From NCBI GenBank assembly GCA_012728855.1, contig JAAYEH010000450.1:1-46346 (forward strand): a stretch of DNA of 46,346 bases, in the 5' to 3' direction. Positions 8,552 through 17,100 of this stretch are shown here, piece after piece. A program made the position numbers and the translations under genes. The stretch is from Rhodopirellula sp. GTDB lineage: Bacteria > Planctomycetota > Planctomycetia > Pirellulales > Thermoguttaceae. Position 1 is the first letter of the stretch. Each line of letters begins with the position of its first letter. A model generated the notes under the pieces. The model was given only the letters and a program-made list of their open reading frames with translations. It made no database searches and was not told the origin of the DNA.

Positions 8552-9823
8552 TCAAATACACAATTCGATGGGACACAGCGATTGTGGAGAGAGTGGTAAT
8601 CCAGTCTGCGGCGGATCGTTAGGATTTCGCGGATTTGCTCCTTTAGGGAGGTCTTCGCGCTGGATGGCTTTCATCAGGGAGTTCGGATCCAGATAGACGC
8701 GGAGTTGTCGATGCATGCTCTGGCGCCACAAGTCGACCGCCTCGGCGGAGACTTGCGTTCCTTTGAGATGGAGTGTTTGGAGATTGCTGAGGCTGCGGAG
8801 GTGCTGCAAGCCTGCGTCGGTTACAGCCGTGTCGGTCAGGTCCAGCAAGGTTAGCGATTGGATTTCCGCCACCCGTGGGAGTCCTGCGTCGGTCACTTGG
8901 GTTTGATTGAGGTAGAGCCACTGCACGCCCGGTAGGTTTTCGAGCACGGCGAGGTCGTCATCTCCGCATCGTGTTTTGGAGAAGTCCAGCGATACAACCG
9001 TGCCGTCCTCAGCCCGCTGGCGAACGTAGCCTGCTGTCTGCAAGGCGTCGATCCAGTCACGGCCTTGTTGATCCCTGAACAAGTTGACCACTGCGGCGAA
9101 ATCGCAGTTCGTGCCGTCCAGGTGCAGCGATTGCAACCGCTTCAGCCCCTGGAAATGCATCAGACCGGCATTGTCGAACTGGGTTCTTCGCAGCGAAAGA
9201 AGTCGCAGATTCGCCAGGCCGGAGAGATGCTTCATTCCGGTGCCGGTCACCCGGGTCTCGTCCAGCCATAGTTTCTCGAGCTTCTTCAGACCGGCGAGAT
9301 GTTTGAGCCCTCGATCGGAAATCGCTGTTTCGTTGAGCCAGAGCCAGCGAAGATTCCTAAGACCTTCGAGATGCATGAGTCCCGAATCGGTGACCTCCGT
9401 TCCGGTGAGGATGAGCCACTGCAGGTTGGGCAGCGATCGCAGGACGGACAGGCCGTCGTCGGTGACCGGGATCCCATGATCGACGAAAAACTCCGCACCG
9501 GGAAATCCTTCGATCAGGCGGCCACCGACCAAGGTTACTCCGTGGACTGTCCCCAGAAAATCCATCCCGAGGATGGATCGCAACCAGCGTGGCCCTGCCG
9601 GTGTTGTGGAGGCGAGAGAGCCATCGGCGGCGTACTGGCAATCGTAGAACGACCAACCGCCCATTCGCTGAACGCCGAGGACCGCCTTGGATTGCACCTT
9701 CGCCCGCTGCATTTGAACGGCGAACCACCCCCCTCCGGCCAACAAGGCTGCGGCCAAGGCGGCGACAGCCACCAACAGGAGGGGACGCCGACGGGGTATC
9801 CGAGGCTTCGATAGCTCAGGCAT
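8552..9823 (-). CDS. Membrane-anchored leucine-rich-repeat protein
   Basis: From ATG 9823 the product is 423 residues. A single transmembrane helix follows a basic stretch (RRPLLLVAVAALAAALLAGG, residues 13-32). The rest is built of about nine leucine-rich repeats of the bacterial 24-residue type (for example LQWLILTGTEVTDSGLMHLEGL), arranged in two blocks separated by a linker near residues 255-280. Such proteins are common in Planctomycetes and probably mediate protein binding at the cell surface. The frame remains open upstream to 10141 and runs into a fragment of another gene (9944-10105), so a longer fusion could be made. I prefer 9823 because the membrane-anchor arrangement starts there, although the Shine-Dalgarno is weak. 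Confidence 0.78.
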   Translation of the reverse strand: MPELSKPRIPRRRPLLLVAVAALAAALLAGGGWFAVQMQRAKVQSKAVLGVQRMGGWSFYDCQYAADGSLASTTPAGPRWLRSILGMDFLGTVHGVTLVGGRLIEGFPGAEFFVDHGIPVTDDGLSVLRSLPNLQWLILTGTEVTDSGLMHLEGLRNLRWLWLNETAISDRGLKHLAGLKKLEKLWLDETRVTGTGMKHLSGLANLRLLSLRRTQFDNAGLMHFQGLKRLQSLHLDGTNCDFAAVVNLFRDQQGRDWIDALQTAGYVRQRAEDGTVVSLDFSKTRCGDDDLAVLENLPGVQWLYLNQTQVTDAGLPRVAEIQSLTLLDLTDTAVTDAGLQHLRSLSNLQTLHLKGTQVSAEAVDLWRQSMHRQLRVYLDPNSLMKAIQREDLPKGANPRNPNDPPQTGLPLSPQSLCPIELCI

Positions 9824-9943
9824 TACGATCTCGTCAGGGGAACGCCGAACTTCGCTGATAAAAAACCCAGCGACGAACTCTCGGCTTCGCGCTGGATCAA
9901 GAAACGATCCTTCTCTTATAGGATAGATCAACGGTGAAGGTAT

Positions 9944-10105
9944 CACGCGCAGCGGCAGCTTGCCGACCAGCACTTCCTCATGCACCGTGCAGGCGGTGGC
10001 CAACACATGGTCCAGCAGCCTGGCCAACAGCGGATGCCACCAAGTACGCGTTTTGGCGGGCTGATCGGGAGATCCGCCCCCGCTGGATGGATCGGGGTCG
10101 CTCAT
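9944..10105 (-). pseudogene. 5' fragment of the PD-(D/E)XK-like gene family, fused in frame to the LRR gene
   Basis: The 54 codons from ATG 10105 encode a product nearly identical to the N-terminus of the 2095-3009 protein: MSDPDPSSGGGSPDQ, then WHPLLARLLDHVLATA and HEEVLVGKLPLRV. Nucleotide similarity also extends some 40 bases upstream of the ATG in both copies. After residue 54 the similarity ends abruptly, before the catalytic Asp and Glu-x-Lys region. The frame continues without a stop into the LRR gene. It is a truncated duplicate, either dead or supplying an odd N-terminal extension. Confidence 0.75.
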
Positions 10106-10187
10106 GCCCCAGTGTAGACTCGCGGCAGTAGCGCTGTCCATCCTTCCTGGGATTGGCGCAACGTTGGAAGAGAGCTGCCACCTCGGA

Positions 10188-10222
10188 ATCGCAAGACGAT
10201 TGGCAAGTTCCTCTTCATCCGT
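10188..10222. repeat. Direct repeat, copy 2 (about 35 bp)
   Basis: This is the second copy of the segment at 2002-2036 (ATCGCAAGACGATTGGC ... CATCCGT). It is directly followed by GTGTCTCTAACC, the reverse complement of the AGAGACAC unit that also flanks the first locus. It marks the point where similarity to glutathione peroxidase breaks off in the neighbouring remnant, so it probably records an insertion or recombination junction. Confidence 0.6.
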
Positions 10223-10224
10223 GT

Positions 10225-10535
10225 GTCTCTAACCTCGGGTGCGTCGGGCCTGGTGCGAGGAGAGAATCGGGCGACGACTTCCCCGTTCCGACCGACAACG
10301 AACTTCTCGAAATTCCAGCTAATCTTGCCCGCCCCAACCGGCTTCGTGTCGAGTGCGGTCAGCGTCTTATACAGATCACAGGCCCCGTCGCCGTTCACCT
10401 CGACCTTGGCAAACATGTCGAACTTCACGCCGTAATTGACCCGGCAGAACTCCCTGATCTCTTCTGCAGTTCCTGGCTCCTGGCCGAGGAATTGATTGCA
10501 GGGGAAGCCAAGGATGGCCAGACCGTCTTCGGCGA
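10225..10535 (-). pseudogene. Glutathione peroxidase remnant
   Basis: The minus strand encodes the middle and C-terminal part of a glutathione peroxidase/BtuE-type thiol peroxidase: LAILGFPCNQFLGQEPGT, then VKFDMFAKVEVNGDGA, and ISWNFEKFVVGRNGEVVARF with the conserved Trp. The N-terminal part with the catalytic Cys/Sec (VNVASxCG/U) is missing. The reading frame upstream runs into unrelated sequence (from about 10536) and the C-terminus breaks after PDAPEV. The catalytic tetrad is incomplete, so it should be inactive. Confidence 0.7.
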
Positions 10536-10544
10536 CGATGGAAT

Positions 10545-10772
10545 GTACTGATCTCGCCCGAGCCGCCGAAAAGCGGCTCAAAAACGCCTCCTATCCCAGT
10601 ATTTGGAAGACTCGACTGCGACGACCGGGGTGTGCTCTACTTGCGAGGCCGCCTTTGCCGCTATTACCAGAAACAGCTTGCCCGAGAGGCTGTTTCCGAC
10701 CTTCCGGGTGTCGTCGAGATTGTGAACCAAACCGAGGTGGTCGGCGGGGCATTCTCCATTCCCGCTCTGGCC
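10545..10772 (+). pseudogene. BON-domain protein remnant, frameshifted
   Basis: The plus strand encodes RGVLYLRGRLCRYYQKQLA, then LPGVVEIVNQTEVV, ending at TGA 10770-10772. This matches the single BON (phospholipid/lipid-binding, OsmY-like) module common in Planctomycetes. The preceding part of the domain (AAEKRLKNASYPSIW, from about 10565) is in a different frame. A frameshift near 10605-10615 therefore separates the two halves. No start codon with a ribosome-binding site is visible. I call it a broken gene. Confidence 0.55.
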
Positions 10773-11013
10773 TGAAACCTGGGTGCCCACCTTTTACCGG
10801 GCGACATTCTCCGCTTGGGCAGGACTCGCCTTGTCGTCGAGCGTGAAGAGACCGCTCTTCGCCCCTTGCCCGTTCAAGGAAGAATAGCAGCCAGCGAGTT
10901 TCGCCTTCGTTGATTGTCGTGGGGAGCCCACCTTGCTCGACGAATTGCAGGAGTTGGACTGCCCGCTCGACGTGACGGTCGTGGTGACGACGTTGGTCGA
11001 GTATTTTCAACTC
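10773..11013. other. Decayed stretch, no supported gene
   Basis: No recognisable gene or motif is seen between the BON remnant and the Lys-rich protein gene. Open frames on both strands look like remnants of coding sequence (no stops for over 100 codons on the minus strand), but their translations match no family I know. Confidence 0.35.
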
Positions 11014-11352
11014 TCACTTGTCGTGATGAAACGGGTTGCCCTTCGCCCGTAACCTCTCTAAAGGGGTTTCCCTGCCGTACAGCTTCACCAAATTCCAAGC
11101 TCCGTGAAGGTCGCTAAGAAGACGCTCGAAGACCTCACCCAGTTGAGCATTGCTGCTCCGCAAATGCTCCTTCTCGAATATCTCACGGAGGTATACCCCG
11201 TAGTAATTGCAGACATCGAAAGGCACGAAGTCTTTCTTCTCTGTCGGCTCTGTTTTTGCAGGCTCCCGCCTTGCCGTAGTACCCTTCTTGGTCACCCTCT
11301 TCGTGGTGATCTTCTTCGCTGCCTCTTTCGTGATCTTCTTCTTGGTCATCAT
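11014..11352 (-). CDS. Small protein with Lys/Thr-rich basic N-terminus, function unknown
   Basis: From ATG 11352 the product is 112 residues, preceded by a good ribosome-binding site (GGAGGCGGGG). Two adjacent ATG codons make the exact start ambiguous by one codon. Residues 1-40 are a low-complexity Lys/Thr/Arg tail (TKKKITKEAAKKITTKRV) recalling histone H1-like tails of nucleoid proteins. Residues 45-112 form a folded-looking part with a short acidic entrance, VPFDVCNYYGVYLREIFEKE and LGEVFERLLSDLHGAW, likely helical. I do not recognise the family. DNA binding by the tail is an inference only. It sits in a region of decayed genes but looks intact. Confidence 0.45.
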   Translation of the reverse strand: MMTKKKITKEAAKKITTKRVTKKGTTARREPAKTEPTEKKDFVPFDVCNYYGVYLREIFEKEHLRSSNAQLGEVFERLLSDLHGAWNLVKLYGRETPLERLRAKGNPFHHDK

Positions 11353-11364
11353 CCCCGCCTCCAA

Positions 11365-11770
11365 CTTCTAGCGGTTTAGCCTCTTCCAACAATGATCTCA
11401 CACTAAGCTCCGTCTTTCCCGGTTCCTAGCTTTCCACCCACCGGCAGGGTACTGACAAACCGCAAGTTATGAAATCACGTTCGGATTCGGGCTTCATGCA
11501 CTCGCATGTCTGGTGTGGACAGCATTCACCCCAGTAGTTCTCGGGCAAGAAAGAGACTTCAACGCCTAGCCAAGGAGACGGGGATCATGGTCAACAGCAG
11601 CACAAATATCAGCAATCGGGCTTTCACTTGCGGTACTCCTTATCCTGCGTCCTCTTCCTCGAATGTTTGAGGCTCGAAACGGGCCTCATTCTATCAGGAG
11701 GGGGAGGCGCTTGGTCGAATGCCGAATAACGCCTAATTCGAGAAGGAGAAAATGGAGGAGGAGCATCACG
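11365..11770. other. Intergenic stretch, no supported gene
   Basis: Over 400 bases separate the Lys-rich protein gene (reading left) and the C_GCAxxG_C_C fragment (reading right). I see no protein family, RNA gene or strong inverted repeat here. The last 30 bases (GGAGAAAATGGAGGAGGAG) supply a purine-rich ribosome-binding region for the gene starting at 11771. Confidence 0.4.
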
Positions 11771-11968
11771 ATGAGCCGAGTCGAACAGGCCGTTTCTTGC
11801 TTTGAGAGCGGATTCAACTGTTCCCAGGCAGTCCTCTCGACCTACGCAGAAGACTTTGAGCTTGACCAGGGAGCTGCCCTGAAATTGGCTGCCGGGTTCG
11901 GTGGCGGGATGGGCCGGAAGGCACGCACTTGCGGGGGCGTCACCGGGGCGTTGACCGATGCCAGCTAA
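11771..11968 (+). pseudogene. C_GCAxxG_C_C family protein, truncated
   Basis: The frame gives 65 residues from ATG 11771, preceded by a GGAGGAGG-type ribosome-binding site. It matches the N-terminal half of the C_GCAxxG_C_C (redox-active, cysteine-rich) family: AVSCFESGFNCSQAVLSTYAEDF, then AAGFGGGMGRKARTCGGVTGAL. Family members usually run to about 120-150 residues with further Cys. Here TAA follows TDAS directly after VTGAL, and no continuation is visible in other frames. The C-terminal cysteines are lost, so I call it a truncated gene. A 15-base palindrome (11974-11988) lies just beyond the stop. Confidence 0.65.
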
Positions 11969-11973
11969 ACATG

Positions 11974-11988
11974 AGCAGCCGGGCTGCT
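11974..11988. repeat. 15-base palindrome AGCAGCCGGGCTGCT
   Basis: This is a perfect palindrome with a single central base (7-base arms). The same 15-mer or its complement occurs twice more in the window, at 28121-28135 and 28177-28191. Here it sits between the truncated C_GCAxxG_C_C gene and the 3' end of the DUF1080 gene, where it could act as a convergent terminator or as a repeat-element core. Confidence 0.5.
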
Positions 11989-11992
11989 GCTA

Positions 11993-12985
11993 CTACTTCT
12001 CCACCACCCAGATATTTCGGAAATGGACCGGATTGTGGTGATCCTGCAAGAACAGAGGCCCGGGCTCGGTAGACTCGGTCTTGAGAGTGCCGCCGGGCGT
12101 CACGTCGGGCAATTCAAGGTTCTCGTGAATCGCCACACCGTTGTGCAGCACGGTTACCTTGGCATTTTGCGTCTTCTTGCCCTCGGCATCGAATTTCGCC
12201 GCGGTGAACTCGATATCGTAGGTTTGCCAGGAGAGGGGCGGCAGGCACATGTTCACCCGAGGCGGGGCGGCCTTATAAATGCCGCCGCACTCGTTGTCGC
12301 GCCCTTCCAGACCGAACGAATCGAGGATCTGGATCTCGTAGCGACCTTGCAGGTACACGCCGCTGTTGCCGCGGGCCTGACCGAGCGAGCAGGGCATGAA
12401 AGGCGATCGAAACTCGAGGTGGAGCCGGAAATCCTGGAACCTCTCCTTGCTCTCGGTGCCGACCTCCAGCAGCCCGCACTCGGTCATCTTCCCATCGACG
12501 AAGTGATCCGTGCCGCTACCGTCGAACAGGACAGTCGCGCCGGCGGGCGGTTTGGCTTTGGCGCTGGGGCTGACGCGATCGACTTTCTTAAGCGAGCCGA
12601 GTTGCTCGCCGTTGGCGTTTTCAATCGCCAGCACGCTGCCGCGGATCGTACCGGTAGCCCTACCGTCTGCGGAGACAAAAGTGGTCACCCCGTCGATGGT
12701 TGTGCCCGTGGCGTGGATCTTCTGGGATACGTCGCCTTTGGCGCCGGGGAGCCCTCCGGGGTAAGCGACGACGTCGAACTTGCCCTGCCCGCGTGCGATC
12801 ACCTGGACACCGTAAGTGACCTGGCCCTCATCGGTCGCCACCTCGCCGAGATACTCCCCCTGGATCGCGAAATCGCTTCCGGCCAAGGCCGGATCGGTAT
12901 AGGTCGGTTGGTCCTCCGCCGCCAGGGCGAAACCCGCCACGGTTGCGAGCACTACGGTCAGGCACGTTCCAAGCTGCTGAATCAT
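11993..12985 (-). CDS. DUF1080 (3-keto-disaccharide hydrolase-type) secreted protein
   Basis: The product is 330 residues with an N-terminal signal peptide (MIQQLGTCLTVVLATVAGFALAAED). Residues 30-150 form an unusual N-terminal domain, and residues 155-330 the DUF1080 concanavalin-like fold (ATVLFDGSGTDHFVD, then LEFRSPFMPC, GNSGVYLQGRYEIQILDSFG, HNPVHFRNIWVVEK). The domain is found in enzymes that hydrolyse 3-keto-glucosides and in many planctomycete secreted proteins of unknown substrate. A Shine-Dalgarno AAAGGTG precedes ATG 12985. A second member (21131-21838) has the standard layout, so the extra N-terminal domain here is distinctive. Confidence 0.9.
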   Translation of the reverse strand: MIQQLGTCLTVVLATVAGFALAAEDQPTYTDPALAGSDFAIQGEYLGEVATDEGQVTYGVQVIARGQGKFDVVAYPGGLPGAKGDVSQKIHATGTTIDGVTTFVSADGRATGTIRGSVLAIENANGEQLGSLKKVDRVSPSAKAKPPAGATVLFDGSGTDHFVDGKMTECGLLEVGTESKERFQDFRLHLEFRSPFMPCSLGQARGNSGVYLQGRYEIQILDSFGLEGRDNECGGIYKAAPPRVNMCLPPLSWQTYDIEFTAAKFDAEGKKTQNAKVTVLHNGVAIHENLELPDVTPGGTLKTESTEPGPLFLQDHHNPVHFRNIWVVEK

Positions 12986-13093
12986 CGTTGCACCTTTCTT
13001 TGTGGGAAAAACCGCCGCGGGAGAGAACTCCCCCTTTGCGCAGAATAACTTCGGGGAAGAACGGATTCAAGATGGCATCGGCGAAAAGAAGGT

Positions 13094-13229
13094 CTCACGC
13101 AAAGGCGCAAAGTCGCAAAGAAGAGAAGAAACACGGGGTCAAATGACCCGAGGATTCTACTGCCCGTGTATCTCTTCTTCCCTCAACCTTCTTTGTCTCT
13201 TCCTTTGCGTCTTTGCGTCTTTGCGTGAG
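13094..13229. repeat. Dispersed inverted repeat of CGCAAAG units
   Basis: The left arm (13094-13130, starting CTCACGCAAAGGCGCAAAG) and right arm (13193-13229, ending CTTTGCGTGAG) are imperfect inverted copies of about 37 bases. Each contains three 9-base CGCAAAG-type units. Such units are widespread as dispersed repeats in Planctomycetes and other environmental bacteria. The element fills the gap between the DUF1080 and SDR genes; it encodes nothing of its own and may be transcribed from neither. Confidence 0.65.
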
Positions 13230-13257
13230 GCTTGCTTTCTTGACAGAAGGGAAATTC

Positions 13258-14043
13258 TCAGACTTCGATCGGCCAGAACAATCCACAGGTGGTTCCGCCG
13301 TCTACGGCGAGCACCTGTCCGGTGATGTATGAAGCCGCATCGGAAGCGAGGAAGAGAGCGGCCCCGACCATATCCTCCGGCCGGCCGATCCGCTTCAGTG
13401 GTGTATTCTCTTCGCGCCATCGCTCGAGGTTTTCGTCCTCCCACAGCCGCTTGCCCATGTCGGTGAGGGTAAACCCCGGGGCGATCGCGTTAACGCGGAT
13501 GCCGTGCGGGCCCCATTCCATCGCCAGACAACGCGTCATCTGGCTCATGGCGGCCTTGCTCATCGCGTACGGGGCGACCCGCTTCAACGGCCGAACGCTA
13601 TTGATCGAATCGATATTGATCTGGCAGCCGCGCCCGGCTGAAATCATCTGCCGCCCGACCGCCAGGGAGAGCAGAAACGCGCCGCGAATGTTGATGTTGG
13701 TAATGAAATCGTAGGTCTCCTCGTCGAAGTCCTCCACCTTCTTCCGCCGGTTCACTCCGGCGCAGTTGACGAGCGTGTCGATCCTTCCAAAACGATCGAC
13801 GACGCTGTCCACCAGTGCCCGACCCGCTTTCGAATCGGCGGCGTCGCAGACGATCGGCACGACCTCGCCTTGCGGCGGACCGATTTCCCGGGCGGCGGCC
13901 TCCAGCGTAGCCGCTTCGCGACCGGTGATGACGACGGTGCTGCCGCGGGCGGCGAACCCCTGGGCGATGGCCCGCCCAATGCCACGGCTGGCCCCTGAAA
14001 TCAGGACCACCTGGTTTTCGACCGAGAAGAGTTTGTCGACCAT
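13258..14043 (-). CDS. SDR-family NAD(P)-dependent oxidoreductase
   Basis: The product is 261 residues, the usual length of a classical short-chain dehydrogenase. The cofactor-binding glycine motif is SGASRGIGRAIA (residues 15-26). The conserved NCAGV is near residue 93 and the catalytic Ser-Tyr-x3-Lys is DSINSVRPLKRVAPYAMSKAA (residues 144-164, YxxxK at Tyr158/Lys162). The C-terminus (YITGQVLAVDGGTT) is typical of gluconate 5-dehydrogenase/KDG-type sugar reductases. The substrate is not resolved. ATG 14043 is preceded by AGGAGC. The gene lies just downstream of the nuclease/ATPase operon but is probably transcribed separately, with a 60-base gap. Confidence 0.9.
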   Translation of the reverse strand: MVDKLFSVENQVVLISGASRGIGRAIAQGFAARGSTVVITGREAATLEAAAREIGPPQGEVVPIVCDAADSKAGRALVDSVVDRFGRIDTLVNCAGVNRRKKVEDFDEETYDFITNINIRGAFLLSLAVGRQMISAGRGCQINIDSINSVRPLKRVAPYAMSKAAMSQMTRCLAMEWGPHGIRVNAIAPGFTLTDMGKRLWEDENLERWREENTPLKRIGRPEDMVGAALFLASDAASYITGQVLAVDGGTTCGLFWPIEV

Positions 14044-14105
14044 GGCAAGGAAGCTCCTGCGAGGGTATGGGTTCTTTGGTAGGGCTAATGCCGGTCGAGG
14101 GCAGA

Positions 14106-17100
14106 CTACGCCGGTCGGCCACGCCTGTCAACCAACTGCCGCGACGCCGCTGCGCGGCGGAGGATTTCCGGCTCGTCAAGTGGATTCGGCCAATGGTGCG
14201 AAAGGCACATGGGCAAGCGCACCTTCACCGGCGCCGCCATCTTGGCATCGGAATTGAACACGTAAAAGGTCCCCTTGGGCAAGGCCGGCACGTCGTCTCC
14301 ACTGCCGCCGCGGAGATGAATCTGCTCGCGGACGACTTGAATCGCGGCGGGCGATCCGGCCTTGCCGTAGTAGTGCGTCGAGCAGTTGCCGATCATCGTA
14401 TTCTCGATTTCCCTGGGGTTCTGGGTCGCCAGCACCAGGCCGAGATGGTATTTGCGGGCCTGAGCCGCCAGACGCATCAGGCTCGGCTTGCAGGCGGTCG
14501 AACCGCCGGAAGGAACGAAATCTTTCGCCTCGTCGATCACCAGCAGCCCACGCAACGGCCGGCCCGCCGCGCCGGGGCGTTTCTTGATCCAGGAAAACAA
14601 CGTCATCGCCAGTTGGTTGAGGAACTGCCGCTGCGATTCCAGGCCGAGGCCGGCAAAATTGACCACGGAGATACGGACCTTACGGTTGCCCGGCACATCG
14701 CCGAAGAGCAAGGCGGGATCCATCATCGTGCCGCCGTCGCGGAGCAGGACGTTGGTTTCGACTTCGACTTTCAAGCGATCGGCCATGTCTCTGGCATGTT
14801 TTGCTTCGTTTTGCACGCCGGGCCCGGCGCCCTCGGGCATGTCTTTCAGGAACCGTACGAAATCGTTTAACGTCCCGCCTCCATGGTGCGCGAAAAACCG
14901 CAGTGCGGAGGAGAGGATCCCCAGCTTCAACGCGGAACTCGCGCCGGCCCCCGGCGCGACGATCTTCTGAAGCGACTCCCGCACCATTTCCACCGTGGCG
15001 GTGAGTTCATCGGGGTCGTCGGCCACCGCGGCCAGATCGGGGAGCGGCTCCAGGCACAAGGGATTACCCGCCTCCCGGCCGGGCGTCCAGACCAGCACTT
15101 CCGTCTCGGCGAAGTAGGCGTCGGCCTTGGCAGCGTCTCCCGGCAGCCAGTTCTCGGGCGATTGAGGCCATCGGTCGCCCAGCGTCACCAGGTCGTTGGC
15201 ACAGTCGATCACGATCGAGGGGATTCCCAACAAGGCCACTTCTTCCACCAACCGCCGAATCAACACCGTCTTTCCCGATCCCGCCCCGGCCAGGATCACC
15301 GTATGCTTCTCCAAAGCGCTGACCGGCAAGCAAACCGGTTCGACCGGCCTCTCGCCGATCCACCGCCATCCCAACGTGAGATTCGTTGTCGCCGGAGCAT
15401 CCCGGGGCGACGCCGGCGGGCGTGACTCGCCGGTGGTCACCGGTCGCGGCATAGTCGGAATCACCGGCGACGTCTCCGCCCTCTCCGCAGCAACGGCCGC
15501 CGCGGCGCCACTGCCGTCATCTGACGCCGCTTCCGAATTGCCTCGGTCTTGCGCAGCCTGTGTCTCCGCGGAACACAACCGGCCGGCGGCCAATCGCATC
15601 ACGTCGAGTTGGGAAACGGGGCGGCGGTGACGAAGCCAATCGAGCAGATCGGAATCGTTCTCTTCATCCAGCTTCGCCAGCGCCCAGAGAGTCCGCAACG
15701 TTTCCTCGTCGGGAACCAGGAAGACGCCGCCCGCCTCATCGAACTTCTTGACGAGTTGGCCGGTGATCGGGCCTCCCGGCAGGGCGGAAGCTCGCAGAAC
15801 AGCAAGGTGGCGAAAGCCCAGCCGCCGGTCGATTCCCGATTGGATCATTGCGGCGTTGAGCCGCGCCTGAAAAGCGCGGGCGTTGGCCCGCTCGATCGCC
15901 CGCAGACAGAAATGCTCCTCGCGTTCTCCCTCCTCGTGATGAATCAGGCGAATACGAGCGTGCAGCGGCCGGGTCGTCTTGCCGCCGTGAAAATCGACGT
16001 CGACGACTGCTTCGATGTTCAGCGGCAGTCGGCTTTCGCGGACCAGGCATCGGCATGCAGTTTGCAGAAGAGGCGCCAGCCGCGCGTCGTCCGCCTTTTC
16101 GTCCAAGAGCTGACTTACGGCCGCTTGCGAACGGTACTGGTCAAACCGGGCGTCGAGCGACGGGAAGCGAGGGGTGGGTTTCTTCACACCAACCGCGGTT
16201 TCCCGCGGGCTGAACTGATGCACTTCGGTCACTTCGCCTCGATCGAGACAGTGCCGCACGTGCTGATAGCCGAACTTCAAGAGTTGCCGCGGGGAAACGC
16301 CCTGCACGCCCTCGAAAGCCGCGGGAGCAAAAGGCCAAGTGGGATAGGGAGGACGGAAATCGGCTTTCCTATAGGCGGGCGTGAGCCGCGAGAGGAACAC
16401 GGCCTCGGCCTGCTCACGGCGGTTGATCCCCTGGAGGTAGCGGGCCGGTTCGTAGCGGTCGAGGTTCGTTGCCAGCGCCACGTGTTGCGAGAGTTTGTCC
16501 CAGGTCGTTTCCAGGCAGGAGACGACAATGAGGGTCCGCTCGGTAACGTCGCGGAGCGCACCGAGTCCCGCGGCGATCTTCTCGATAATGCTCCGCGCCA
16601 CCCGAATCTCCTCGTCGGCGCCGTCGAAATCGGCGCCCCCCGCCGCGATATTCAAATGGGTGACAATCGGATCAAGCTGGTCCAACGCCAGGACCGTGGG
16701 ACCGGCGAGGCTCATCAGCCAGGAGAGGGCTGCGACGATCTCCAGCGGTCTTCGCACGGGCGCGGTGAATCCCAGGGATCGTTGCGTCTCTTCTTCGATC
16801 GGATGCCCTTGCAGCCAGGTGAGTCCCGTGCTGGAAACCTCGAAATCCTCGGAATTCAGCGCCATCAAGGCGCGGATGACATCCTGGTGCTGGAGGGTCT
16901 CGCGCGGATGTTTGCGCCCCAGCGCGCCCAAAAGTTTGCGGGTGACTTCGGCCAGTTTCTCCGTCTTCACCTGCCCGAGCCTCTGGACGATCTCGGCGGC
17001 CGGTTCCCTGGTCTTGAGCGTGCCCAGAAAACGCTCCAAGACCCACTGGAACTGAAACCGATCCGGTCCGCATTCCTGCTGCAGTGAACCGAGGTAGCCC

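Noticed and set aside
15549..17087. A 512-codon plus-strand frame inside the ATPase gene
   Set aside because: Antisense shadow of the ATPase, rich in Arg/Gln/His with no recognisable domain.
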